From assembly GCA_025210395.1 (NCBI GenBank), contig JAOARV010000065.1:1-64000 (forward strand): 64,000 bases of DNA. Reading direction: 5' to 3'. Each line of letters begins with the position of its first letter. Position 1 is the first letter of the stretch. Below are positions 1 through 9,600 of the stretch, piece after piece. The position numbers and the translations under genes are program-made. This DNA is from Marinisporobacter sp. GTDB lineage: Bacteria; Bacillota; Clostridia; Peptostreptococcales; Thermotaleaceae. The notes under the pieces were generated by a model. The model was not told the DNA's origin and did no database searches. It was given only the letters and a program-made list of their open reading frames with translations.

Positions 1-20
1 AAATCTATTTGATTAAACAT
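1..20 (-). CDS. start of an unidentified gene, cut by the window edge
   Basis: Reading leftward on the minus strand, an ATG at 20-18 opens a frame (Met-Phe-Asn-Gln-Ile-Asp) that runs off the window after six codons. A strong ribosome binding site GGGAGG lies 8 bases upstream (plus-strand 29-34). The product cannot be named from six residues. Confidence 0.5.
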
Positions 21-127
21 ATAATATACCTCCCAAATATAAGTAAACAACTCATAAAAAAAGTATATCATAATTGGAAATTAAAAAGCCCCATTCTTAA
101 CTCTTAATTACTATAAATCCACACAAT

Positions 128-556
128 ATGAGAAAGAACCAGAAATATCAACCCATCTTTAAAGATAAAAATATTTATGCAGTAGTACAGAAAGAAGGAG
201 AGAATTTCAAAGTAATAGGAGAAGCTTCAAAAATAGAGCAGGTTTTAATGAATTTTATAAATAATGGAATAGATCATATAGGCCGAGAGAAAAATATAAC
301 TATTTGCATAAATAGCAATGACGAAACGGTAAAAATTGGAATATATAATACAGGAGAGCTTATAGAAGAAGAAGAAATGAAAAAAATTTGGGATAGTTTT
401 TATAAGATTGATAAAGCAAGAAGTAGAGAATATGGGGGAACAGGACTTGGACTATCTATTGTAAAGGAGATTCTTAAACTTCATCATAGTAAATTTGGTG
501 TTTTGAATAGAGATGAAGGTGTGGAGTTTTGGTTTGAGTTAAGAAAAGGAGATTAA
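128..556 (+). pseudogene. C-terminal remnant of a sensor histidine kinase (HATPase domain only)
   Basis: The frame encodes 142 residues that match only the ATP-binding half of a histidine kinase: an N-box-like stretch (NFINNGIDHI, about residues 43-52), a degenerate G1 region (YNTGELI), an F-box region (WDSFYK) and a G2 box (GTGLGLSIV, near residue 105). The dimerisation domain with the phospho-accepting His, and any sensor or membrane part, are absent. The first 127 bases are closed by stops in this frame and no ribosome binding site precedes the ATG, so I read it as the 3' end of a decayed kinase gene. The bidirectional terminator follows it. Confidence 0.65.
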
Positions 557-584
557 ATATGTTTAGTAGTAGAAAAAATAAAAT

Positions 585-630
585 GCTCTTGAAAATTTTG
601 TTTCATTTGAAATTTTCAAGAGCGTTTTTA
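585..630. terminator. bidirectional Rho-independent terminator
   Basis: A 14-bp perfect stem (585-598 with 610-623) is followed by a T-rich tail on the plus strand and preceded by an A-rich stretch, so it can end both the kinase remnant and the convergent M20 amidohydrolase gene. Confidence 0.8.
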
Positions 631-646
631 TAATTGGAATAAATGA

Positions 647-1810
647 TTATTTTTCAGTAATCTTAAATTCTTTTTGTATATTATGTAAAAGATGTTTATC
701 CTGTATGACAGCTATAGCAGTAAGAACTAACGCATCAATGGTTTTTATCATATTTTCATAAGCAAAAGGTTGATTTGTAGCATCTCTAAATGCTGTTGTA
801 TGGGCAACGATCTGTTTTTGACTGATAGCAAAGTAAGGATGAATAGTAGGACATACATGGCTTACATTTCCTGCATCTAATGAACCGTAGCTTTCTTTTG
901 CTTCATGGATTTTTTCTACGCCTAATTTTTCAAGGTTTTCACAATAAATTTCAGATAAAATTTGATTAGTCACTAAATTATCATAGCTATATTCATAATT
1001 ACGGATTTTAAGCTCTGTTCCAGCAGCTAGAGATGCTCCTTTTGCACAATTTTTTACCTTTTCTACAAGCTCTTTTAAATAGGTTTTAGTTGTTGCTCTT
1101 ACATAAAATTGAGCAATGGCTAGGTCTGGAACTATGTTTGCAGCTTGACCTCCTTCTTTAATGATTCCATGTACACGAGCAGTAGCTTTTATATGCTCTC
1201 TTAATGCGTTAATATGATTGAAAGTATTAATGACTGCATCTAATGCATTGATTCCCGCTTCTGGACATGCTGCTGCGTGGGCAGTTTTTCCTTTGAATGT
1301 AAATTCTATGGCTTCCATAGCTAAAGAATCTCCACTTTTATAATGATTGTCTGCTGGATGTGCCATCATAGCAATACTAATATCATCAAAGGCACCTTTT
1401 TCTGTCATATCTACTTTGGCTCCGCAAGTTTCTTCAGCAGGAGTCCCGAATACAACAACTTTTCCACCTATAGAAGATAGAATTTTACTTAAAACAATAC
1501 CTGCACCTGTACTTGTTGTACCTAAGATATTGTGACCACACCCATGGCCGATTTCAGGAAGTGCATCATATTCAGCTAGATATCCTATAGTAGGTCCCTC
1601 TATTGAGCTTTCAAATTCTGCACGAAAGGCAGTTTTTATGTTAAGATAATTTTCTTCAACCGTAAATCCATGTTTTTTTAATAAGTCAACATGAGCTTTA
1701 CAAGCTTTTATTTCTTCATTTCCTAATTCAGGATTGTTTAAGATATACTCATTTAAAGCAATTAATTCATTTTTTATTTCTTCAGTAAGCTGTGATACTT
1801 TTTGAAACAT
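647..1810 (-). CDS. M20 family amidohydrolase, AbgB/hippurate-hydrolase-like
   Basis: This 387-residue cytoplasmic metallopeptidase should remove an acyl or aminobenzoyl group from an amino acid or dipeptide with two bound metal ions. The HGCGHN motif (near residue 93) and the downstream EE pair (PAEETCGAK) are typical of the M20D subgroup, which includes p-aminobenzoyl-glutamate hydrolase. Length fits the family. The ATG at 1810 is chosen over the upstream one at 1825 because a GGGGGGA ribosome binding site lies between them. An AbgT-type transporter at 15.9 kb could supply such substrates, but the two genes are not adjacent. Exact substrate is unknown. Confidence 0.85.
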   Translation of the reverse strand: MFQKVSQLTEEIKNELIALNEYILNNPELGNEEIKACKAHVDLLKKHGFTVEENYLNIKTAFRAEFESSIEGPTIGYLAEYDALPEIGHGCGHNILGTTSTGAGIVLSKILSSIGGKVVVFGTPAEETCGAKVDMTEKGAFDDISIAMMAHPADNHYKSGDSLAMEAIEFTFKGKTAHAAACPEAGINALDAVINTFNHINALREHIKATARVHGIIKEGGQAANIVPDLAIAQFYVRATTKTYLKELVEKVKNCAKGASLAAGTELKIRNYEYSYDNLVTNQILSEIYCENLEKLGVEKIHEAKESYGSLDAGNVSHVCPTIHPYFAISQKQIVAHTTAFRDATNQPFAYENMIKTIDALVLTAIAVIQDKHLLHNIQKEFKITEK

Positions 1811-1972
1811 TTTATATCCCCCCATGAAAAAAGTCTTTTCTTTTTATTATACTATTTAATAGGATCTGTACAATAATATAGGTCCATGTAATCCAAAAAA
1901 ATAATTTGTAATGAATTCTTTAAGTACCATAAAGATAAGATTTTAGATTTGTTAAAAATTAAAGATACTAGG

Positions 1973-2021
1973 TTGACAGACAGTATATTTAAATATATAA
2001 TAACGATAATCAATATCAATT
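1973..2021 (+). promoter_or_regulatory. consensus sigma-A promoter with overlapping Fur-like operator
   Basis: TTGACA (1973-1978), a 17-base spacer and TATAAT (1996-2001) form a perfect housekeeping promoter. Immediately downstream, GATAATCAATATCAATT (2005-2021) resembles the GATAAT/ATTATC repeats of Fur boxes, placed where a bound repressor would block initiation. A related sequence occurs at the feoA promoter, so the DUF2325 gene is probably iron-repressed. Confidence 0.7.
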
Positions 2022-2040
2022 AAAAATGGGAGGCGAAAAT

Positions 2041-2340
2041 ATGACTGCATTAATCGTGGGCGGAGATCGGTTAGGAAGTATACCACAGATATTAAACGAC
2101 AGAGGGTTTGAAGATTATATTCATTGGACAGGACGGAAAAAAGGAATGAGAAATAAGACAATTCCTATGAATATAGATATGATCATCGTGTTATATGATT
2201 TTATTGAACATAATTTAGCAAATATTATTAAAAAGGAATCAAAGAATATGGAAGTTCCATGTGTATTTGCAAAGAGAGCGGGAAGTGATTTAGCTATGAA
2301 GCTAGATATTTGTAAGCATTGTAAAAATAGGTGTAGATAA
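2041..2340 (+). CDS. DUF2325 domain protein, probably iron-regulated
   Basis: A 99-residue protein matching the DUF2325 family: an N-terminal ALIVGGD strand, a central strand (DMIIVLYDFIEHN) and a Cys-rich C-terminus (CKHCKNRC). The family is small, cytoplasmic and of unknown biochemical role. The ATG at 2041 is preferred over the one at 2026 because GGGAGG lies just upstream of it. Its promoter carries a Fur-like box and it precedes feoA/feoB, so an iron-homeostasis role is a reasonable inference. The C-terminal cysteine cluster could bind metal; that is speculation. Confidence 0.8.
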   Translation: MTALIVGGDRLGSIPQILNDRGFEDYIHWTGRKKGMRNKTIPMNIDMIIVLYDFIEHNLANIIKKESKNMEVPCVFAKRAGSDLAMKLDICKHCKNRCR

Positions 2341-2349
2341 ATATACATA

Positions 2350-2394
2350 AAAAAACAAGGAAGGAAAGGATATCATTTTCTTCCTTGTTTTTTT
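2350..2394 (+). terminator. Rho-independent terminator after the DUF2325 gene
   Basis: An 11-bp stem (2353-2363 with 2380-2390) is followed by a run of seven T. It separates the DUF2325 transcript from the feoA promoter. Confidence 0.8.
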
Positions 2395-2445
2395 ATATTC
2401 ATTCAAGTGTAGGGAATCCATTGAATGAAAAAAACATATAACTTA

Positions 2446-2504
2446 TTGACAATTATAATCAATTGGAATATAATATCTTTGAAAGTGATAATTAAAATCA
2501 ATTA
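2446..2504 (+). promoter_or_regulatory. feoA promoter with Fur-like operators
   Basis: TTGACA (2446-2451), 17 bases, TATAAT (2469-2474). The spacer contains ATAATCAATTGG, and GTGATAATTAAAATCAATTA lies at 2485-2504, both resembling the operator seen at 2005. This suggests Fur repression of feoA in iron-replete cells. Confidence 0.7.
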
Positions 2505-2587
2505 GAAAAAATAAACAAATGAAAGATCTTTGCATCGAAAATAGGATGTAAAGGTTAAAAAGTGATATATATAGAGGAGGTATATAT

Positions 2588-2872
2588 ATGGCTAGTACTT
2601 TAGTAAGTAGAATGATGAATAGAATTTTTGAAGTTGAAAGAGGTAAAGGTGATTCAGCGAGAAGAGTATCTGAAGCAGAAGTAGATGTAGAATATACAAT
2701 AAAAAAAATTGAAACCAATGATGAGGAACTAAAGAATTTCTTATTTACCCTAGGATGTTACGAAGGTGAAAAGCTAACAGTAATATCTATATTGGCTGAA
2801 AACTATGTTATAACTGTAAAAGATGCAAGATACAGTATTAACTCAGAATTGGCAGAAGCAATTATCATATAA
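2588..2872 (+). CDS. feoA: FeoA family ferrous-iron transport protein
   Basis: A 94-residue protein whose C-terminal half has the SH3-like FeoA fold pattern (LGCYEGEKLTVISI, then a strand YVITVKDARYSINSELAEAIII). FeoA proteins act in the cytoplasm as partners or regulators of the FeoB transporter. A GAGGAGG ribosome binding site precedes the ATG. The first about 35 residues are longer than in minimal FeoA proteins. A terminator follows, and feoB has its own operator, so the two may not be a simple operon. Confidence 0.8.
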   Translation: MASTLVSRMMNRIFEVERGKGDSARRVSEAEVDVEYTIKKIETNDEELKNFLFTLGCYEGEKLTVISILAENYVITVKDARYSINSELAEAIII

Positions 2873-2879
2873 TTTTTAC

Positions 2880-2908
2880 AAAAAGCTATAGAGATATAGC
2901 TTTTTAAA
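2880..2908 (+). terminator. terminator between feoA and feoB
   Basis: An 11-bp stem (2880-2890 with 2895-2905) with a four-base loop and a T run inside the right arm. It may be partial, allowing some read-through into feoB. Confidence 0.65.
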
Positions 2909-2915
2909 AGGTCAT

Positions 2916-2937
2916 AAAGTTAGCTTAGGTTAACTTT
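2916..2937 (+). promoter_or_regulatory. 22-bp palindromic operator-like site upstream of feoB
   Basis: The half sites AAAGTTAGCTT and AGGTTAACTTT pair at 9 of 11 positions. The TTAGG/GGTTAAC composition recalls DtxR/IdeR/MntR-type metalloregulator sites rather than the AT-rich Fur box seen at feoA. A second, imperfect palindrome (GTTAGCCATGCTGAC, 2986-3000) sits closer to the start codon. The regulator is not identified. Confidence 0.5.
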
Positions 2938-3024
2938 GATATTTGATTTCATATATAAATTATTATTAAATTTTACTTATTTTAAGTTAGCCATGCTGAC
3001 GAAATAAGATTTAGGAGGGAAACT

Positions 3025-5025
3025 ATGAAAATAGCATTAACAGGTAATCCTAACAGTGGTAAAACAACCATGTTTAATGCCATAACAGGTAAAATTGAAC
3101 GTGTTGGTAACTGGGCGGGTGTTACTATTGAGAAAAAAGAAGGAAATATTAAAAGCAATTTAAACAATACTGGTGTAGAAATTACAGCAGTGGACCTTCC
3201 AGGTGCATATTCTATGTCACCATTTACATCTGAGGAATCCATTACTCGTGATTTTGTTAAAAACGAAAATCCAGATGTAATCATCAACATTGTTGATGCA
3301 ACAAACTTAAGCAGAAGTTTATTCTTCACAACACAACTTTTAGAATTAGGGATTCCAGTAGTTGTAGCTCTTAATAAGAGTGATTTGAATAAAAAGAAGG
3401 GAACAGTAATCAATATAGCTGGATTAAGCAAGGCTTTAGGATGTCCAGTAATCAAGACTGTATCAACAAAATCAAGAGAGAATGGTTTAGAAGCATTAAT
3501 ATCAAAAGTTGTAGAAGTTAAAGGTAAAGGTCAAACAGCTCCATATAATAGCAAGGGGGTTGACCTTACAAACGAGAAAGAGGTAGAAATCTCTGATAGA
3601 AAGCGTTTTGAGTTTGTTAATGGCATTGTTTCAAATGTTGAAGACCGTAAGGTAAGTAGTAATAGTCAAACAAAGCAAGATGCGGCAGATAGAATTTTAG
3701 CGCATAAATGGTTAGGAATTCCAATTTTTGCTGTGATTATGTGGGCCGTATTCTCTGTTTCGCAAGAGTCTCTAGGACCATTATTAGCAGATACATTTGT
3801 TGGATGGATTGATGGGATCTATGCATGGGCGGAAGGTATGCTTGGAGAAGGTGTATCACCAATTCTTAGCTCATTGTTATTAGACGGTATTATTGGGGGT
3901 GTTGGTGCCGTAGTTGGATTCTTACCACTGATTATGGTATTATTCTTCTTATTGGCTTTACTTGAAGACTGTGGTTACATGGCACGTGTTGCTGTAGTAA
4001 TGGATCGCTTCTTTAATCGTGTAGGTTTATCAGGTAAATCTATTATCCCTATGGTTATCGGTACTGGTTGTGCAATCCCTGGGATTATGGCAACGAGAAC
4101 CATCAAAAATGAAAGACAAAGAAGAACAACTGCAATGTTGACGCCTTTCATGCCTTGTGGAGCAAAGCTACCAGTTATTGCATTATTTGCTGGTGCATTC
4201 TTTGACGACGCAGCATGGGTTGGTACAACAATGTATTTTGTGGGGATCGCGATCATTATTCTTGGTGCATTAGTGGTAGTAAGAATTACTGGTGAGAAAA
4301 ACGCAAGATCATTCTTTATTATGGAGTTACCAGAATATAGATTCCCAAGTATTAAAAGGGCAACGATTTCAATGTTCTCAAGAGCAAAGGCATTTATTAT
4401 TAAAGCGGGGACAATTATCCTTTTATGTAATGCAGCAGTACAAGTTATGCAAACATTCAACTGGCAATTTGAAGTTGTTGCTGAAGGAGCAGAAAATACA
4501 AGTATATTAGCAAGTATTGCATCACCATTTGCTTTCTTATTGATTCCATTAGGATTTGGTGCATGGCAGCTTGCGGCAGCAGCCATTACTGGTTTTATTG
4601 CAAAAGAAAATGTTGTTGGTACTTTAGCAGTAGTTTACTCTATTACGAACTTTATTGATACAGAAGAATTAGCATTAGTATCAGGAGGATCTGATGTTGC
4701 AAGTATTATGGGGTTAACTTCAGTAGCTGCTTTATCGTATCTTATGTTTAACTTGTTTACCCCTCCATGCTTCGCAGCCATTGGTGCAATGAACTCAGAA
4801 ATGGAAAATAAAAAATGGCTTTGGGGAGGTATTGCATTCCAATTTGGAATGGGCTATGTAGTAGCATTTTTAACTTACCAAATTGGCACATTAGTAACAA
4901 CAGGTGCTTTAGGAACTGGTTTTATTCCTGGAGTAATTGTTGTGATAGTATTAGTAGCATATACTGTTCACCTTATGAAAAAAGGTGAGCAAAAAGCAGC
5001 GCAGAAGTTAAAAATGACTGCATAG
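3025..5025 (+). CDS. feoB: ferrous iron transporter FeoB
   Basis: A 666-residue inner-membrane Fe(II) transporter. The N-terminal G domain has the P-loop GNPNSGKT (residues 7-14), DLPG (57-60) and NKSD (117-120). A linker of about 60 residues leads to the membrane part, with the first Gate motif (IPMVIGTGCAIPGIMATR and the following PFMPCGAKLP) and the second near the C-terminus (NLFTPPCFAAIG). About ten membrane segments are visible. Length is in the usual range for clostridial FeoB. The ribosome binding site is TAGGAGGG. The downstream FeoB-associated peptide starts 10 bases after the stop. Confidence 0.97.
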   Translation: MKIALTGNPNSGKTTMFNAITGKIERVGNWAGVTIEKKEGNIKSNLNNTGVEITAVDLPGAYSMSPFTSEESITRDFVKNENPDVIINIVDATNLSRSLFFTTQLLELGIPVVVALNKSDLNKKKGTVINIAGLSKALGCPVIKTVSTKSRENGLEALISKVVEVKGKGQTAPYNSKGVDLTNEKEVEISDRKRFEFVNGIVSNVEDRKVSSNSQTKQDAADRILAHKWLGIPIFAVIMWAVFSVSQESLGPLLADTFVGWIDGIYAWAEGMLGEGVSPILSSLLLDGIIGGVGAVVGFLPLIMVLFFLLALLEDCGYMARVAVVMDRFFNRVGLSGKSIIPMVIGTGCAIPGIMATRTIKNERQRRTTAMLTPFMPCGAKLPVIALFAGAFFDDAAWVGTTMYFVGIAIIILGALVVVRITGEKNARSFFIMELPEYRFPSIKRATISMFSRAKAFIIKAGTIILLCNAAVQVMQTFNWQFEVVAEGAENTSILASIASPFAFLLIPLGFGAWQLAAAAITGFIAKENVVGTLAVVYSITNFIDTEELALVSGGSDVASIMGLTSVAALSYLMFNLFTPPCFAAIGAMNSEMENKKWLWGGIAFQFGMGYVVAFLTYQIGTLVTTGALGTGFIPGVIVVIVLVAYTVHLMKKGEQKAAQKLKMTA

Positions 5026-5035
5026 GAGAAATATT

Positions 5036-5194
5036 ATGGAAAATATAATAGCTGGAGTGGTGATCTTATCAATTATTGGTTTATCTATTGCAAAGATTGT
5101 TAGGGAAAAGAAAAAAGGTGTTAAATGTATTGGTTGTCCACATGCTGGAGTTCATAATGAAAAAGGTAGCTGTAGCTGTAATATAGAAAAATAA
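5036..5194 (+). CDS. FeoB-associated Cys-rich membrane protein
   Basis: A 52-residue peptide with one N-terminal membrane helix (residues 4-22), a basic stretch (REKKKGVK) and a Cys-rich tail with CIGC (31-34) and CSC (46-48). This is the layout of the small proteins commonly found next to feoB in Firmicutes. It sits 10 bases after feoB, with an AGGAG ribosome binding site overlapping the feoB stop. A role in assembling or stabilising FeoB, or handling iron at the membrane, is inferred from context only. Confidence 0.8.
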   Translation: MENIIAGVVILSIIGLSIAKIVREKKKGVKCIGCPHAGVHNEKGSCSCNIEK

Positions 5195-5207
5195 ATGAAT
5201 TATATTG

Positions 5208-5240
5208 AAAAACCTGAGGAGATTTTTCCTCAGTTTTTTT
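5208..5240 (+). terminator. terminator of the feoB operon
   Basis: Stem CTGAGGA (5214-5220) with TCCTCAG (5227-5233), flanked by A and T runs that extend the helix, ending in seven T. Confidence 0.85.
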
Positions 5241-5307
5241 GTTAAAATAAAAAGTAAGCAGGAAGAATAAGATAAAAATAAGAAGAGGTTATAAGGGGGA
5301 GAAGAAG

Positions 5308-6339
5308 ATGGAATTATTAAAGGAGATTGACCAAATACATAAAAAATTTCCTATTGTGGATGCTCATTCAGATATTTTATTTGATGTGGTAAGACAAAGA
5401 CAATTAGGACGTAAAAGGGTAATAGAGACAGACTATTTGCCGAAGTTTATAGAGGGCGGAGTAAATATTATTGTAGCATCTTTATTTATTGATGACATGT
5501 TTATTCCTGAAATGGCTTTAAGAAGAGCATTAGATCAGATTGCTAGCTTACACATGGAAATGGATGAATCAAAGGATAAAATCATGCTTTGTAAAAGCTA
5601 TAAAGATATAGAAAAAGCTATGAAGGATGAAAAAATAGCTATATTATTGTCATTTGAAGGGGTAGAACCTTTATACAATGATTTAAATCTTTTAAGGGTC
5701 TTTTATGAGCTAGGGGTAAGAATGGTAGGACTATGTTGGAGTAGAAGAAATTATGCAGCAGATGGATGTTATTTCACTCCTATGAAGGAAGGGAAAAAAG
5801 GAGGACTTACAGCTTTTGGGGTATCTCTTATAGAGATGGCAGAAGCTTTGGGGATGTTTATAGATGTGAGTCATTTAAATGATGAAGGCTTTTGGGAGGT
5901 TTTAGAGATTGCTAAAAAACCTATTATTGCCTCTCATTCTAATTGTAGAAGCTTAGTTCCTGTTATGAGAAATCTTACAGATGAACAAATTAAAGCTATT
6001 GCAAAAAAGAAAGGTGTAATAGGAATGAATATAGCAAATAAATTTGTTGCCAAGGAGGGGAATCTGGCAAATACAGAGAAATTGGTAGATCATATTGACT
6101 ATATTGTAAATCTAGTAGGAATCCATCATGTAGGATTTGGATTTGACTTTTGTGATCCATTAAGAAAGTATGATTTACCAAATCCTAATCCTTCAGAAGA
6201 TAAATTTTTTGATACATTAAGTGGACATGGAAAGATTAAAAGTATCACAAAGGAATTAATAAACCGAAAATATAAAGAAGAGGATATAAAATTGATTTTA
6301 GGAGGAAATTTTTTAAGGATTTACAAGGAAGTATTATAG
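5308..6339 (+). CDS. membrane dipeptidase, peptidase family M19
   Basis: A 343-residue zinc dipeptidase of the renal-dipeptidase family. Visible ligands include DAHSD (His20, Asp22), the bridging Glu in LSFEGVEP (about 118), and later His residues in DVSHLND and IASHSN. Bacterial members are cytoplasmic and cleave dipeptides, often with a D-residue at the C side. No signal peptide is present. The ribosome binding site is AAGGGGGAG. It fits the peptide-catabolic character of the window (M20 and PepT-like enzymes nearby). Confidence 0.9.
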   Translation: MELLKEIDQIHKKFPIVDAHSDILFDVVRQRQLGRKRVIETDYLPKFIEGGVNIIVASLFIDDMFIPEMALRRALDQIASLHMEMDESKDKIMLCKSYKDIEKAMKDEKIAILLSFEGVEPLYNDLNLLRVFYELGVRMVGLCWSRRNYAADGCYFTPMKEGKKGGLTAFGVSLIEMAEALGMFIDVSHLNDEGFWEVLEIAKKPIIASHSNCRSLVPVMRNLTDEQIKAIAKKKGVIGMNIANKFVAKEGNLANTEKLVDHIDYIVNLVGIHHVGFGFDFCDPLRKYDLPNPNPSEDKFFDTLSGHGKIKSITKELINRKYKEEDIKLILGGNFLRIYKEVL

Positions 6340-6347
6340 AGGAAAGG

Positions 6348-6384
6348 GGATGTCTTGATGATAGAATCTATCATCAAGACATCC
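6348..6384 (+). terminator. 16-bp inverted repeat after the dipeptidase gene
   Basis: Perfect arms 6348-6363 and 6369-6384 with a five-base loop. The following bases (CTCTGTTTATG) are only weakly T-rich, so termination is likely but not certain. Confidence 0.6.
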
Positions 6385-6601
6385 TCTGTTTATGTAAAAC
6401 ATTGGAAATTAATAGCATGATTATCTCATTTTTTTACAAAAAGAATATGGAATATAAGTTATTTTACAAATGAATTAAAAGGAATTTGGGGCAATTTGTA
6501 GAAAATATAATTAATGCAAATTATTTACAATATGCAACAGTATAGCTTGTACAAAAGCTATCATCAGGGGGACTTAGCATGTTATACGAGGAGGGGATGA
6601 G

Positions 6602-9600
6602 TTGAAGCTTGAAGGATACGAAATTAATGAATTGATTTATGAAGGAAAAGAAACACTTATTTATCGGGGTTATAACAAGGAAAAAGAAAAGAATGTAATT
6701 CTAAAGACATTGCATTCAGATAGATTGACATTAAAGAATATTGAAAAATTAAAGCATGAATATGAGATGGGTCAAAAAGTTAATGGTATTAAGGGCGTAG
6801 TAAAGGTATACGATATAAAAAAACATAAAGGTAGGATCGTTTTAATTAAGGAAGATTTTATTGGAAATTCTCTTAAGCAATTAATAAAAAGTAGAGAGAT
6901 TAAACTAGGACAATTCCTTGATATAGCTATTGGTATCGTAGATATTTTAAATGAAGTTCATCATAATAAAATCATTCATATGGATATTAATCCTAATAAT
7001 ATTCTAATAAATAATGAGGGAGAAATAAAGCTTGCTGATTTCGGGAGTTCTATATTTTTGACAAGAGAGAAGGAACAAGAAAAAAGTCCTGACCAATTAG
7101 AAGGCACAATAGCCTATATATCACCTGAACAAACAGGAAGAATCCATAAAACTGTAGATTATAGGGCAGATTATTATTCTTTAGGGGTGTCCTTTTATGA
7201 ATTATTAACAGGAAGATTACCTTTTGATAGCTCTGATAAATTAGAGATTATTTATGCCCATATTGCAAAAAAAGCCCTGTCTCCATCAAAGGTCAATGAG
7301 CATATACCACAGGCAATATCAAATATTATAATGAAATTGATGTCTAAAATGCCTGAAGATCGATATCAAAGTTTAACAGGTCTCAAAAATGATTTACAAA
7401 TATGTCAAGAAAGCTTTAAAGATCATAGGCAGATAAAAGATTTTAAAATTGGGAAAAAAGATATTTCTGATACATTTAAAATAGTAGAAAAGTTATATGG
7501 TAGAGAAGAAGAAATTGAAAAATTAATTTCTGTTTTTGAAAAAGTAAATAAGGGTGGAAAAGAATTAGTCTTTATTGAAGGTTATTCAGGCGTAGGAAAG
7601 TCTGCATTAGTAAAGGAACTGCATAGTCAAATTCTAGGAAACTGTGCGTATTTTGGTTCAGGAAAATTTGAACAATTTCAGAGGGAGAAACCCTATAGTG
7701 CACTAATTTTGGCACTGGATCATTTTATCAATCAATTACTTTTGGGATCTTCAGATCAATTAGCTAGGTGGCGTGAAAAAATAGTACGAGCAGTAGAAAA
7801 TAATGGAAAGGTCATTACAGAAGTGATCCCGTCTTTAAAGCTCATTATAGGCGAACCAAATCCTATTCCTGAATTAGGACCTATAGAAGCTAAAAATAGA
7901 TTTAACCTTGTTTTTGAAAATTTTATACAGGCAATTGCTCAAAAAGAGCATCCTCTTGTTTTATTTATTGATGATTTACAATGGGCAGATCCTGCAACCT
8001 TAGAATTTATAAAAATGATCATGACAAATCAATCAATAAAGTACTTATTGCTTATAGGAGCTTATCGAGATAATAAAATTAATTTACTTCAACCCATTCG
8101 GATGATGAAAGATGAGATGATTAAAAACAAAACGAGGATGAATATTATAAAATTGAAGCCCCTTCAAAGAAAATATGTTCAAGCAATCATTGAAGATACT
8201 TTGATTAGTTTAAGAAAAGATTTAGTTGCATTGAAAGAATTATCAGATTTCACCTACAATAAGACCCAAGGGAATCCATTTTTTGTAAAGCAATTTTTAC
8301 AGTCTTTATATGATAAAGAATATATTTCTTTTGATGATGATTTAATGGAGTGGTATTGGGATACAGAACAAATAAAACAACTTGATATAACGGAAAATGT
8401 GGTAGAACTATTAATGAAGAAAATCAATACATTAAATCATTCAACGATCCAGCAATTAAAAAATGCTGCTTGCATAGGGAATCAATTTGATTTAAGAACC
8501 ATGGCTTTAATTAACGAGAAACCGTTGGAGTCTATATTGGATGATTTACAGTGGGCTGTTAATGAAGGCTTAATAGCTGTTGTTAAAGATGGAAATAGGG
8601 AAAGCTCTCAAATTAATATTCAATTTCGCTTCCTGCATGATCGTATACAGCAAGCTGTTTATTCTTTGATTCCTGATGAGAGGAGACCGGCTATTCATTT
8701 ACATATTGGAAGATTGTTGTCAAAAAAATATTTAGACGGTAAAAAAACGGAAGAACTATTTGAAACAGTAAGACAGCTTAACTTAGGAAAATCTATTATA
8801 AAGGATCAGGAAGAAATTATGAAGCTTGTACAATTGAATTATAAAGCAGGTTTGGTAGCAAAAAGTACTTCTGCTTATGAAGCCGCATTTATTTATTTTC
8901 GAACAGCTATTGAAATGTTAAGTAGTTATGCATGGCAAGACGATTATGAGTTAACTTTACAACTATATTCAGAAATAACAGAAATGTCTTATCTTACTAG
9001 TGCTTTTGAAAAAATGGATCAGTATGCAGAAATAGTTTTGCAAAATGCAAAAACATTAACGGATAAAGTGAAGGTATACAATCTAAAAATACAAGCGTAT
9101 CAGGCACAACTAAATTTACAGGAGGCTTTAAAGGTAGGCATATCTGTTCTTAAGTTAATGGGAATAAATCTCCCTAGTGACCCCAAAAAAACTCATATTG
9201 ATAAAGCTTTTTCTAATGTAAAAGAAGCTATGAAAGGAATGGAAGTAGAAGATTTATTAAAATTACCGCCTATGAGTGATCCGATAAAATTAGCAGCAAT
9301 GGAGATTATGGTAAGTACTGTACCTACTACCTATAAGGCAGCGCCTATGTTGACACCTATATTAACCTGTAAAATAGTTGAAATGTCAATAAAATATGGT
9401 AATTCTCCTCTTTCAGCAGGAGTGTATGCTTTTTATGGAATGATCCTTTGCGCAGGAACAAATGATATAGAGCTTGGATACAAATTAGGGAGGATGAGTA
9501 TTGAACTGATAGAAAATCAAAATCTAAAACAATATAGAGCAATGATTTTAGAAATAGATAATTATTGTATAAAGCATTGGAAAGAGCATCTTAAGTCAAC

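Noticed and set aside
3975..4586. 203-codon open frame antisense to feoB
   Set aside because: It lies wholly inside feoB's membrane domain in the opposite strand, has no ribosome binding site and reads as a mirror of hydrophobic codons.
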